Position numbers and translations under genes: made by a program. This document shows positions 7,315-15,729 of a stretch of DNA of 64,000 nt, one piece after another; positions within the stretch are counted from its first letter, which is position 1; every line of letters begins with the position of its first letter. Source of the DNA: JBHJHP01 sp042219825 (GTDB taxonomy: Bacteria > Bacteroidota > Bacteroidia > Bacteroidales > UBA5342); assembly GCF_042219825.1 (NCBI RefSeq), contig NZ_JBHJHQ010000004.1, positions 248,001 to 312,000 of the forward strand, read 5' to 3'. Under the pieces are notes generated by a model that saw only the letters and a list, made by a program, of their open reading frames with translations, ran no database searches and was not told the DNA's origin.

Positions 7315-8097
7315 ATGCAAAAGGATAAGTTATTTATATATGGTCACCAGGGTGAGATAGTATGGGAAGATCCGGAAGCAAATCTTAACAGAAACCTTCG
7401 TATAATCGATGATCTGAGGATAAAACCCGATATCTTTATTTTACCCGAGACTTTTTCTTCTGGTTTTTCAAATCACGTGGAGGCCATTTCAGAACACATG
7501 GATGGCCCTACCGTATCAGCATTTATAGATGTCGCTTCAAAATATGATATGGCTATTGGCGGATCTATGGTAATCAACGAAAACGGGAAGTATTATAACA
7601 GGTTTTTATTTATTCATCCTAACGGTAAAGTTGATTATTACGACAAACGGCATCTGTTTAGTATGAGTGGAGAAGATAACGCATATACGAGAGGAGAGGA
7701 GCGAAAAGTTGTGGAATTCAGAGGCTGGCGGATACTGTTGCAAGTGTGTTATGATTTACGTTTTCCTGTGTGGAGTAGGAATCAGAATGACTATGATCTT
7801 ATTATTTACACGGCAAACTGGCCTAAACAAAGGCAGCATGTATGGGATACATTACTTAAAGCCCGTGCCATCGAAAACCAATGTTATGTTTTTGGATTGA
7901 ACCGAACGGGAGCAGACGGAAATCAGATTGGATATACAGGGGGTTCTGTGTTTATTGATCCCAAAGGAATGCTCATGAATTCTCCGCATGGGCACGAAGC
8001 TGTTGTAGCTATTCAGATGTCATTGTCTGATTTACAGGAATTCAGAGAAAAATTCCCGGTGTTGAAGGATAGAGATAAATTTGGTATAAAGTTTTGA
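7315..8097 (+). CDS. Nitrilase-superfamily amidohydrolase (YafV/omega-amidase-like)
   Basis: A 260-aa carbon-nitrogen hydrolase. The catalytic triad is visible as Glu45 (LPETFSSGF), Lys111 (YYDKRHLF) and Cys145 (QVCYDLRFP). The WEDPEANL segment and the M-S-G-E-D-N-x-Y-x-x-G-E-E-R stretch match the YafV/Nit2-like branch, whose members hydrolyse alpha-ketoglutaramate-type omega-amides or deaminated glutathione. A stop codon two codons upstream of the ATG fixes the start. The first 14 residues (FIYGHQGEIVWED) are slightly unlike the usual L-x-Q-x-D-I-V-W-E-D. It is cytosolic and its stop is 7 bp from the end of the convergent histidine kinase gene. Confidence 0.88.
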   Translation: MQKDKLFIYGHQGEIVWEDPEANLNRNLRIIDDLRIKPDIFILPETFSSGFSNHVEAISEHMDGPTVSAFIDVASKYDMAIGGSMVINENGKYYNRFLFIHPNGKVDYYDKRHLFSMSGEDNAYTRGEERKVVEFRGWRILLQVCYDLRFPVWSRNQNDYDLIIYTANWPKQRQHVWDTLLKARAIENQCYVFGLNRTGADGNQIGYTGGSVFIDPKGMLMNSPHGHEAVVAIQMSLSDLQEFREKFPVLKDRDKFGIKF

Positions 8098-8104
8098 ACT
8101 AATT

Positions 8105-9874
8105 TTATTGTAATGCCTTCTTAAAGCTGAACAGAAATTCCAGTCCGCCACTTACTCTGTTTTTAACGGTGATTTCGCCACCAAGCAGACTTACTGCATT
8201 TTTTACGATTGCCAGTCCAAGTCCGGTTCCGCCCATCTTTCTCGATCTTCCTGAATCAACGCGGTAAAAACGCTCAAATAACCTGCTAAGGTGTTCTTCT
8301 TTTACACCACTTCCGGTATCGTAAAATCTGAAATAAAAGAATCGCTCATCCTGCCGGTAACAACTTGCCATAAGTGAAATGTTTTCTCCGGCATATGTTA
8401 TAGCATTATCCACAAGGTTCCTGAAAATAGAATAGATCAAAGACTGGTTACTATTCATAATCACATCGTCGTTGATGTCTACAGAGTAGGAAATGTTTTT
8501 TTCTTCCAGTTTCAGGTGTACATCGAGAAATACGTTGGTAACCACTTCCTTGATACTGACCTTCTCGCGTTCGAATACAGAACTTGCTTCTTCGATCTTG
8601 TTTAAGAATGAGATGTCATTTATAAGGTCAGTGAGCCTTTGGGTTTGTGCATAAGAGCGTTCAATAAAAAAACGTTGTTTATCCCTGTCAAGATTTTCGT
8701 TTAGAACAATGGTTTCAAGATATCCGCGTATTGAACTTACCGGAGTTTTTAGTTCATGTGCAATATTACTAGTCAGTTCACGCTTCAGAATTTTTTCGCG
8801 TTCACGCATGGTAATATCTGTAATGGAAATTTCAAAACTCTTATCCTGAAAAATAATGCAGTATATCTGGAAATACCTGCCGTTTTTTGTGATGTTCATT
8901 TCTTCCCTGACAGAACCGTCCAGCATTTTTTTGTCTTTCGACAATTCCACGTCAATAAAATCACTGATAGGTTTGAATTCTTTTAATCCAAATACTTCAT
9001 CTGACCACACAATTTGCTGATCTGCAATAACATTGGCAAATTGAATGAAATGGTTATTCGCCAGAATCTCTTTTTTGTATTTTGAAAATATAGCCAGACC
9101 TTCCTGTGAGGTATGCAGGTGTTTGATCAGCTTCTCTTTTTCGTTTGAAAGGGCGTTCTGGGTCTTTTTCAAACTTTTGTAAATATTGACAATTTCACGG
9201 CCTATGGTTCCCAGTTCATTATTCGGAAACTGAACCTGTACATCAATAGGTTCATTGTTGGCTGCTGTTTTTGCAAATAACTCCAGCTTTGATATAGCTT
9301 TCCCCATTCTGTCTGCGACATATATGAGTGAAACAGATGAAATGAAAAATAAAATTATAATGAAAAATATGAATACATTATCAGCCCTTAGCAACTTCTT
9401 TACTTCAATGTTGTAGGGTAGAGCAGTTCTGACAATATATTCGGGGTATTTGTACGCGTAGTAGTAATAATCGCGTTTTGTAGAATTTGAAAACCGGATA
9501 CGGCTGCCACTTTTTCCTGATTGTAAAGCTTCCTGTACTTCGGGACGGTAAAGATGGTTTTCAAGATCCTCATAATCTTCAACAAATGAGTCATATATTA
9601 CAACACCATCGAATTTTATAATGGTGATCCTTAGATTTGAATCGGGAAAGTAGGATATGATGCTTCCCGTTGATGTTAATGAAGAAGGATTAGCTTTCAG
9701 ATAGTTATGCACCATCTGATTATACGTAAACAATGTTGTTTCGAGAGATTCTGTTTTTGCCTGTTTTTCGCGTTCAAACTGAAACACACCAACTGCAACC
9801 GAAAAGATGGCAAATATTACGAAGAAATAGAAAAACAGCTTTCTGTTATAGCTGTTCAGTATGCGAAACTTCAT
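8105..9874 (-). CDS. Membrane sensor histidine kinase, PhoR-like
   Basis: A 589-aa sensor. Membrane segments at about 11-31 and 167-186 bracket a periplasmic sensing domain of about 135 residues. A HAMP-like linker and a PAS-like region follow. The HisKA domain holds the phospho-acceptor His373 (SNIAHELKTPVSS), and the HATPase domain shows the N box (NLVDNAITYA), DTGSGV, FYRVDSGRS and GTGLGLAIVK. It begins 25 bp after the response regulator stop, so the two form one operon and a cognate pair. The layout is that of the PhoR family, but no Pst/PhoU genes are near, so the stimulus is open. Confidence 0.9.
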   Translation of the reverse strand: MKFRILNSYNRKLFFYFFVIFAIFSVAVGVFQFEREKQAKTESLETTLFTYNQMVHNYLKANPSSLTSTGSIISYFPDSNLRITIIKFDGVVIYDSFVEDYEDLENHLYRPEVQEALQSGKSGSRIRFSNSTKRDYYYYAYKYPEYIVRTALPYNIEVKKLLRADNVFIFFIIILFFISSVSLIYVADRMGKAISKLELFAKTAANNEPIDVQVQFPNNELGTIGREIVNIYKSLKKTQNALSNEKEKLIKHLHTSQEGLAIFSKYKKEILANNHFIQFANVIADQQIVWSDEVFGLKEFKPISDFIDVELSKDKKMLDGSVREEMNITKNGRYFQIYCIIFQDKSFEISITDITMREREKILKRELTSNIAHELKTPVSSIRGYLETIVLNENLDRDKQRFFIERSYAQTQRLTDLINDISFLNKIEEASSVFEREKVSIKEVVTNVFLDVHLKLEEKNISYSVDINDDVIMNSNQSLIYSIFRNLVDNAITYAGENISLMASCYRQDERFFYFRFYDTGSGVKEEHLSRLFERFYRVDSGRSRKMGGTGLGLAIVKNAVSLLGGEITVKNRVSGGLEFLFSFKKALQ

Positions 9875-9899
9875 TGGTATTGTATGTTGCTATGCTGTA

Positions 9900-10586
9900 T
9901 TAGTTTATCTCGAAACAATATCCGTATCCCAGGCGAGTAACAATGTTTTTACCATATTCGCCTATTTTTTTTCTTAAACGGGTGATGTTAACATCAATAG
10001 TACGGTCCAGAACATACGATTCATTTTTCCATACCCGGTTAAGGATTTCATCACGGGAGTAGACTCTTCCCTGATTTTCCAAAAACAGTTTCAGAATTTC
10101 AAATTCCTTTTTCGTAAGTTTTACAGCATCACCATCAAGTTTTACCTTTTTCTCATTAATGTTCATCTCCAGTCCTTCATAGGCAACAACCTCTTCAGGT
10201 GCTTCTTCAGCTTCTTTTACACGGCGTAATACTGCTTTAACCCTTGCAACAACTTCTTTAATTGAAAATGGTTTTGATATGTAATCATCCGCACCTAAGG
10301 TAAAGCCTGTGAGTGTGTCATTTTCTGAATCTTTGGCCGTAAGGAATATGATAGGAACCTTTTTTGTCTTAGGATCTTTTCGCAGGATACTGGCCATTTT
10401 GAAACCGGAAATATTGCCCATCATCACATCGAGCAGAATAAGATCGAAACCGGCTATTTCTTTATCTAAGGCTTCTTCGGCGGAAAATGCAGTCTCAACA
10501 TAAAAACCTTCACTTTCCAGGTTAAATTGTAAGATTTCACATAAATCTTCTTCGTCGTCTACGACAAGTATTTTATAATCCTCCAT
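9900..10586 (-). CDS. OmpR/PhoB-family response regulator
   Basis: A 228-aa regulator: receiver domain 5-120 with acidic pocket D10/D11, phospho-acceptor Asp53 (LILLDVMM), Thr83 (FLTAKD) and Lys105 (YISKPF), then a winged-helix DNA-binding domain (about 135-228; LTKKEFEILKLF, RTIDVNITRLRKKIG, TRLGYGYCF). The ATG at 10586 gives the normal MEDYKILVVDDE start; longer in-frame extensions upstream are Cys-rich and not domain-like. It sits upstream of its kinase and downstream of three stem-loops that separate it from the TonB receptor operon. Confidence 0.92.
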   Translation of the reverse strand: MEDYKILVVDDEEDLCEILQFNLESEGFYVETAFSAEEALDKEIAGFDLILLDVMMGNISGFKMASILRKDPKTKKVPIIFLTAKDSENDTLTGFTLGADDYISKPFSIKEVVARVKAVLRRVKEAEEAPEEVVAYEGLEMNINEKKVKLDGDAVKLTKKEFEILKLFLENQGRVYSRDEILNRVWKNESYVLDRTIDVNITRLRKKIGEYGKNIVTRLGYGYCFEIN

Positions 10587-10627
10587 ATCAACACTTGTTA
10601 ATGTACAAATATAATTAAATTTAAGAA

Positions 10628-10730
10628 GACATCCCCCGCAGGGGATGTCCTGATTGCTAACGCTGTAGCAATCCAGCAACTTAAAACAACAATGAAGAGA
10701 ACAGTTAAACAAGCTCCTGCTCTCAGGAGC
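10628..10730. terminator. Cluster of three stem-loops between the lipoprotein gene and the response regulator
   Basis: Three hairpins in a row: GACATCCCC/GGGGATGTC (10628-10636 with 10641-10649, loop CGCA); GATTGCTA/TAGCAATC (10652-10659 with 10666-10673); GCTCCTG/CAGGAGC (10713-10719 with 10724-10730, loop CTCT). They lie just after the lipoprotein stop (minus strand) and before the regulator start. None has a classic T tract, so termination, mRNA stability or a dispersed-repeat origin are all possible. Confidence 0.5.
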
Positions 10731-10760
10731 GTTGTCTAACGTTTCATCTTTTAATTTATC

Positions 10761-12008
10761 TTATTCTTTGATCCATCCTGCTGTCCAGTCTGCCCCAGCA
10801 CCTATTGTGTCATCTGATGTGAACCATGAATCAATAGTTGCAGCATCTTTGCCACCAGTGTAAGTTGTTGTCATATCAACACCACTTGTTAAGTCCATCA
10901 GGTGAATATTGGCAGAATTTTCAAAATAGTGGTCAGCTAAGTTGGCTGGTTTGTCATGTACACCGATTACATTACCATTTTCATCTAAATCTTCTGATGC
11001 AGAATATTTAATGGCAACATCGCTAACGTTATTGTTGACATATCCATAATCAACCATCAGTGATCCATCCACAACATTTAACAATGTCTGATCGTGTTCT
11101 ACGTGAATACTTCTTTTATCAAAGTTCGTTACAATGAAGTTGTAAATCTGTCCTTTGGTTCCTTCACGCAGTTTCATACCATAACCGCTGTTTGTGTTAT
11201 CACCAATAAGTGTAACCTGTGAAAACATTGGGTTAGCATAAGGGGTAGCAGTGTTGTTTGATCCGAGGTTGTCACCTTCGAAACCACGGTCACCATCAGG
11301 AGTCTGAACAGCAATCAGGTACTGGCCTTTACCTCTCCAACCTTCAGTCCAGTCAAAGCTGTCATCCTGGGCGCCGTATACATAAACATGTTTAATGCTT
11401 ACTGTTCCACCAAAGAATTCGATACCATCATCGGCACCTGCATAAATCTGTACATGGTCAACAACAGTACCATTACCAACACCGTAGAATGAAATACCGT
11501 TAGCTTCATGTTCGGCATCCAAAATAGTACCTGAATATTCAACGCGTACGTACTTTAAGGTTCCTGAATTATCAGCGTCGTTTGTTCCGCCATACGTTGC
11601 ATTACCAATTTCTGACAGTCCGGTAGCTCCGGAATTGATGGATGCTTTACCGCAAATATGCAGACCGCCCCATGCGCCGGCTTCATGTGTGTCAGAAGTA
11701 AATACAATTGGTTCATCAGCTGTACCTTCAGCCATAATTTTACCACCCTGTTTTACTAAAAGGTATGACAGGTCTGCTGCATCTGCAACGATTGTAACAC
11801 CTTTTTTAATCGTTAATGTTACGCCGTCTTCTACAGTTACGGCTCCGGTAAGATATACATCTGTTGAAATTGTTCTGTCAGAAGTAATAGCACCAGAGAG
11901 ATCGGTAGAAGTAGTTTCGCCTCCCTTGTCATCCGGATTACAGGAAACAAGGATCATGCTGAATCCCAAAAGGACTGCGAACAAGTAGTTTAAAGTTTGT
12001 TTTTTCAT
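10761..12008 (-). CDS. Lipoprotein with right-handed beta-helix-type repeats
   Basis: A 415-aa lipoprotein with a signal peptide ending in the lipobox LVSCN (Cys23). After a short Asp/Glu/Thr-rich linker come repeated segments typical of parallel beta-helix proteins (VTVEDGVTLTIKKGVTI, LVKQGGKIMAEGTADEPIVF, GTLKYVRVEYSG, GTVVDHVQIYAGADDGIEF). No catalytic signature is recognised. The ATG at 12008 is preferred because it starts the signal peptide; the frame stays open upstream. It follows the TonB receptor by 28 bp, which suggests it is a surface partner of that receptor in place of a SusD. Proteins of this type are often labelled 'multidrug transporter' in databases, which the sequence does not support. 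Confidence 0.8.
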   Translation of the reverse strand: MKKQTLNYLFAVLLGFSMILVSCNPDDKGGETTSTDLSGAITSDRTISTDVYLTGAVTVEDGVTLTIKKGVTIVADAADLSYLLVKQGGKIMAEGTADEPIVFTSDTHEAGAWGGLHICGKASINSGATGLSEIGNATYGGTNDADNSGTLKYVRVEYSGTILDAEHEANGISFYGVGNGTVVDHVQIYAGADDGIEFFGGTVSIKHVYVYGAQDDSFDWTEGWRGKGQYLIAVQTPDGDRGFEGDNLGSNNTATPYANPMFSQVTLIGDNTNSGYGMKLREGTKGQIYNFIVTNFDKRSIHVEHDQTLLNVVDGSLMVDYGYVNNNVSDVAIKYSASEDLDENGNVIGVHDKPANLADHYFENSANIHLMDLTSGVDMTTTYTGGKDAATIDSWFTSDDTIGAGADWTAGWIKE

Positions 12009-12036
12009 TTTGTAAATAGTTTGATTATACATTTGT

Positions 12037-14814
12037 TTAAAATTTATATGATATTCCAAGACTTGCTGTAATTCCTTTTTTGTACTCATAAACCAGTATC
12101 TGGCCCGTCTTAACATTCGGATTTGACAGATCGGAATAGATATCCTGTTTATACTGAACTGTGGAGTTCAGAATGTTTTTCACGTTAAAGCTTATTTCAA
12201 GCTTTTGGTTAATACTGTTTTTCAGTACAAAATCAAGTGCGTTGAATGGTAATTCGTATTGGTTCCCAATTCCATCCGATGCCACAGCATAAAGTCTTTC
12301 ACCGAATGAGTTAAACACAAAACCAAAATAAGTTACATTGGTTTTTCCTTTTCCATACCTTAGATTATATCCCAGGTCGGCGTTAATAATATATGGAGAA
12401 GCGCCCTGTAGGGGACGTTCTTTCGTTAATTCATCGAAACTGGCCGGCACCTTGATATTGGTGTATATATATGCTGCATTCAATCCTGCAAAAATATTGT
12501 TGAATCGCTTTTTGAGTTCAATTTCTGCACCGGCTGCAGTTGCATTTTCAGGTGTGCTGACAAATGTTTTTATAAAGTCCGTTCCACCTGTTGACGCAAG
12601 CTTCTGCTCTATAGGTTCAATAATTTGCTTATAGTAAGCACTTATGGAGATCAATTCATTTTGTTTAGGAAAAATCTCATATTTTACATCAATGTTATTG
12701 CTGTATGAGTTTTCAAGATAACCATACGCAGCGGGATTAGCTTTTGTCCCAGGATTACCTACGGTTAATCGTTCGCCAAGTTCAGGAATCATCTGAGCCG
12801 GAGATTTCTCATAAAAACTCGGACGAGTTACTGTTCGGCTTACAGCAAAACGCACATTCGATTTGTCGTTTACACTATATTTCAGGTTCAGTACCGGAAA
12901 TAAATCCAGATTACTGAAAGAATAGGATGTTTCGTTATTGTTGATTCTATTTGTGTTCGAGATAATCTCCATGCCGGAGTATTCGGTTCTTAAACCTGCA
13001 TTGATGGTTAATCTGTTTAAGTTGTATACAAAATCAACAAACCCGGAGTAGATATTTAAATTCCCGTCGTAACCCATTCCATCGTTTGTGTTTGACTTGA
13101 CCCTGTCAAAAATTTGAGGGCCGAAGTATGCATCCGGATTCGAAATATCAACGGCATAATTCTCCAGATTTGACTGATTAAATAAGTAACCAAACATGTA
13201 TGAGTTATAGGTTTGGTATTTTGAACGGTAATACGCTCCAACTGAAACGTTTCCTTTATCATCGTTCAGGGCATAATCTAAACTAGCCGTACCGTTATAT
13301 TCAATGGCATTTTGCTGAATGATAACGCGTTTTGTGTCATTACCATTGTTTAAAGCAAAATATGTCCATTGAAGATCCGGGTTTTGCTGATAGACAATTT
13401 CACGTCTGTCAGGAATGTCATACATAACATTCATTAAGCTACCGTTCCAGTTAAACGATAATTTATCATTCAGTTTATGTTTTCCTCTAAGCTGGTTACT
13501 AAGCAAACGGTATTTAATATACTCCGCATTTCGGATCAATGCAGTATCCTCTTCACCCCAGTCTGGAGATAATCCTTTTTTTTGCTTAAAACCATTTTCG
13601 CCATTGTTAAGGTACACCATATTATAAGTGATGTTATTCCTGTCGCCGTTTAAAAATGATAAGCTCAGAAGCGATGTGAAATAGGTGTTATAAGAATATA
13701 TCTGGCTGACATAATTGCCATCAATATTTCCCTGTTTATTCGAGATGTTGAGATCGATAACATTGGGACTGTATTCGTATTCATTATCAAATGAGACGCT
13801 GGCAAGTACGCCTATTTTACTGCTGCCGTTTAAATCGAAAAGCTTGCCTCCATTAATTGAGAAGCTACTGTTTGGACTGGCATTATTTGTTGTGAATCCA
13901 AAAGATGCCGGATGAAAATCCTCTCCGATATTCATGATACGGTTCACTACCAGGTAATTCTTTGGCGTAAGACTGCGGCGCGCATTTACATCAAAACCGA
14001 AAAACTTGTTGCCGGCAGAATTGATCATGTAAAATGGTTTGCCTGTACTGTTGGAGTTATATTTCCCTCCTATGCTTACAGAAAGAAAAGGTTCTGTTGG
14101 ATAATCTTTTGTTTCAATATTAATTAAGGCTCCGGTGTAGTCGGCATAATTTTTAGCGTTAAACACTTTGCTAACTTCAAGCAGCTTTACGATATCAGCC
14201 TGAAACATATCAAGCTTTACTACTTTTTTTGCCGGATCCGGAGAGGTAATCGGAAGCCCATTTAACTCAGCACTGTTATAACGGTCTCCCAGTCCTCTTA
14301 CAAAAAGCTGTTTAGATCCCATCATGGAAACTCCGGTTACCTTTTTAACACCAGCAGCAACATCTGAAACAGCTTTACGTGACATCTCTTTTGCCCCAAT
14401 GGCTTCAACGGCTATAACCGCTTTTTTCTGTTCCAGCATCAGCATGTTTTCCGATTCACGGTTAGCCTTTCCTGCTACTTCAACTTCCTGAAGTTTTTGT
14501 CCTTCACCGGCTTTAAGTGTCACATTAATTTCTATCGGAGTTTCTCCGTCGGCAGTTATTTCTTTCGAAACTTTTTCGTAACCAATAAAACTGAATGAGA
14601 TGGTGTATGTACCAGGTTCAAGTTTAATCTCGTAGTAACCATCAAAATTTGTGGTCGTTCCAAGCGTAGTTCCTTCTATGTAAACGTTGGCAAATGGGAG
14701 AGGTACTTCCTTGTCCCCCTGGATCTCCTTAACAATTCCCTTCACAAGAGTTTGTGCACTTATGGAAACAGATAAAATGAATAGTGCAAAAACTAACGTT
14801 AGATTTCTCTTCAT
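12037..14814 (-). CDS. TonB-dependent outer-membrane receptor with carboxypeptidase-regulatory-like domain
   Basis: A 925-aa outer-membrane receptor: signal peptide (1 to about 20, ending SISAQ), a CarboxypepD_reg-like domain (about 23-110, PFANVYIEGTTLGTTTNFDGYYEI), a plug domain (about 125-235, with LFVRGLGDRYNSAELNG and a later GALINIETKDYP), and a beta-barrel ending with the aromatic SLGISYKF. It is not a SusC-type protein (no SusC signature, no SusD neighbour). It leads an operon with the beta-helix lipoprotein, upstream of a PhoR/PhoB-like pair. The ligand is unknown; a phosphate- or phosphoester-related role is a guess from that neighbourhood only. Confidence 0.88.
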   Translation of the reverse strand: MKRNLTLVFALFILSVSISAQTLVKGIVKEIQGDKEVPLPFANVYIEGTTLGTTTNFDGYYEIKLEPGTYTISFSFIGYEKVSKEITADGETPIEINVTLKAGEGQKLQEVEVAGKANRESENMLMLEQKKAVIAVEAIGAKEMSRKAVSDVAAGVKKVTGVSMMGSKQLFVRGLGDRYNSAELNGLPITSPDPAKKVVKLDMFQADIVKLLEVSKVFNAKNYADYTGALINIETKDYPTEPFLSVSIGGKYNSNSTGKPFYMINSAGNKFFGFDVNARRSLTPKNYLVVNRIMNIGEDFHPASFGFTTNNASPNSSFSINGGKLFDLNGSSKIGVLASVSFDNEYEYSPNVIDLNISNKQGNIDGNYVSQIYSYNTYFTSLLSLSFLNGDRNNITYNMVYLNNGENGFKQKKGLSPDWGEEDTALIRNAEYIKYRLLSNQLRGKHKLNDKLSFNWNGSLMNVMYDIPDRREIVYQQNPDLQWTYFALNNGNDTKRVIIQQNAIEYNGTASLDYALNDDKGNVSVGAYYRSKYQTYNSYMFGYLFNQSNLENYAVDISNPDAYFGPQIFDRVKSNTNDGMGYDGNLNIYSGFVDFVYNLNRLTINAGLRTEYSGMEIISNTNRINNNETSYSFSNLDLFPVLNLKYSVNDKSNVRFAVSRTVTRPSFYEKSPAQMIPELGERLTVGNPGTKANPAAYGYLENSYSNNIDVKYEIFPKQNELISISAYYKQIIEPIEQKLASTGGTDFIKTFVSTPENATAAGAEIELKKRFNNIFAGLNAAYIYTNIKVPASFDELTKERPLQGASPYIINADLGYNLRYGKGKTNVTYFGFVFNSFGERLYAVASDGIGNQYELPFNALDFVLKNSINQKLEISFNVKNILNSTVQYKQDIYSDLSNPNVKTGQILVYEYKKGITASLGISYKF

Positions 14815-15058
14815 TATAAAAATATGTTGTTGTTTAAATTACGCTGCAAGTTTAGGGGTGCTTTATTACAGTGAAACTAAGCACCAGTTACAACAAAGAG
14901 AAATATATGTTTCAAAAATATTACAAAAAATGGATATGTTTTTTTGTTGGGTCTGAGGTGTTAATATGTTTAATAATAGTTGTTTATGCTGTTTTGTGTG
15001 ACGTTGTTATCATAAAATTTCAGGATATTTTTCCAAAAATAACGGTCGATGGACAGCT

Positions 15059-15727
15059 TTATTCTGATTTTAAAAGTGCATTTCCAAGTATAAAATCGAA
15101 TGGAGTTGTAATTTTTATGTTCTCGCGGTTACCTTCAATCAGGTGAATTTTAAAGCCCGATCGTTCGACTACAGATGCGTCATCCGTAAACTCCGGAATA
15201 TAAGGTTTTGAGTAGGCTTCTTTAATAATTTTTGTTTTGAATACCTGTGGGGTCTGTACCACTTTCAAGTGATCACGGTTTACAGCGTAATTGGTGCTCT
15301 GATCCGAAAATCTAAGTGATTCCTCCATGTCACGGATCGGAATGACGGCGCCTACATTCGATGCTTTTTGATAGGCACGTTGTATGGTGTCGACTGAAAC
15401 AAACGGACGTACGCCGTCGTGTATGCCGACGACACCTTCTTCTGTTATATGCTTCAAACCGCTTTTTACAGATTCAAACCGCACACTGCCACCATGTGCA
15501 ATTTTAAATTGTACATGATAGTTATATGTATCGCACAATTCATTCCAGTATTCAATCTGTTGTTCTGGTAATACAAGGATGATCTCAATTTTGGGGTCAT
15601 AATCCAGAAAACGGTCAATGGTATGCATCAGAACAGGTTTGTCTCCTAAAATCATAAACTGTTTAGGGATATCTGATTGCATGCGCGTTCCGCTGCCTCC
15701 TGCTACTATGATGACGTAATTCTTCAA
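15059..15727 (-). CDS. ispD: 2-C-methyl-D-erythritol 4-phosphate cytidylyltransferase
   Basis: Third step of the non-mevalonate isoprenoid pathway: CTP plus MEP to CDP-methylerythritol. It has 222 aa, with the nucleotidyltransferase loop VIIVAGGSGTRM (5-16), PKQF, the PVLMHTIDRF helix, GIHDGVRPFVS and VQTPQVF. The start codon is TTG (15727), two bases after the TAG of the upstream ligase gene; there is no ATG before the conserved glycine-rich loop, and the N-terminus is complete only with this TTG. It is therefore likely translationally coupled as the last gene of the minus-strand run that begins with the alanine dehydrogenase gene. Confidence 0.93.
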   Translation of the reverse strand: MKNYVIIVAGGSGTRMQSDIPKQFMILGDKPVLMHTIDRFLDYDPKIEIILVLPEQQIEYWNELCDTYNYHVQFKIAHGGSVRFESVKSGLKHITEEGVVGIHDGVRPFVSVDTIQRAYQKASNVGAVIPIRDMEESLRFSDQSTNYAVNRDHLKVVQTPQVFKTKIIKEAYSKPYIPEFTDDASVVERSGFKIHLIEGNRENIKITTPFDFILGNALLKSE

Positions 15728-15729
15728 AG

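Noticed and set aside
10587..10712. A longer response regulator with a 42-residue N-terminal extension
   Set aside because: The extension is Cys-rich, overlaps hairpins and precedes an ordinary receiver start (MEDYKILVVDDE) at 10586.
11635..11988. Long antisense frame inside the beta-helix lipoprotein gene
   Set aside because: The lipoprotein frame has a signal peptide, lipobox and repeats; the antisense frame has no domain and follows from the repeat composition.
14871..15146. A 91-codon plus-strand frame upstream of the TonB receptor gene with a hydrophobic stretch
   Set aside because: Its 3' third runs antisense through ispD, no promoter or ribosome binding site is visible, and no family is recognised; more likely a chance frame in the promoter region of the receptor gene.
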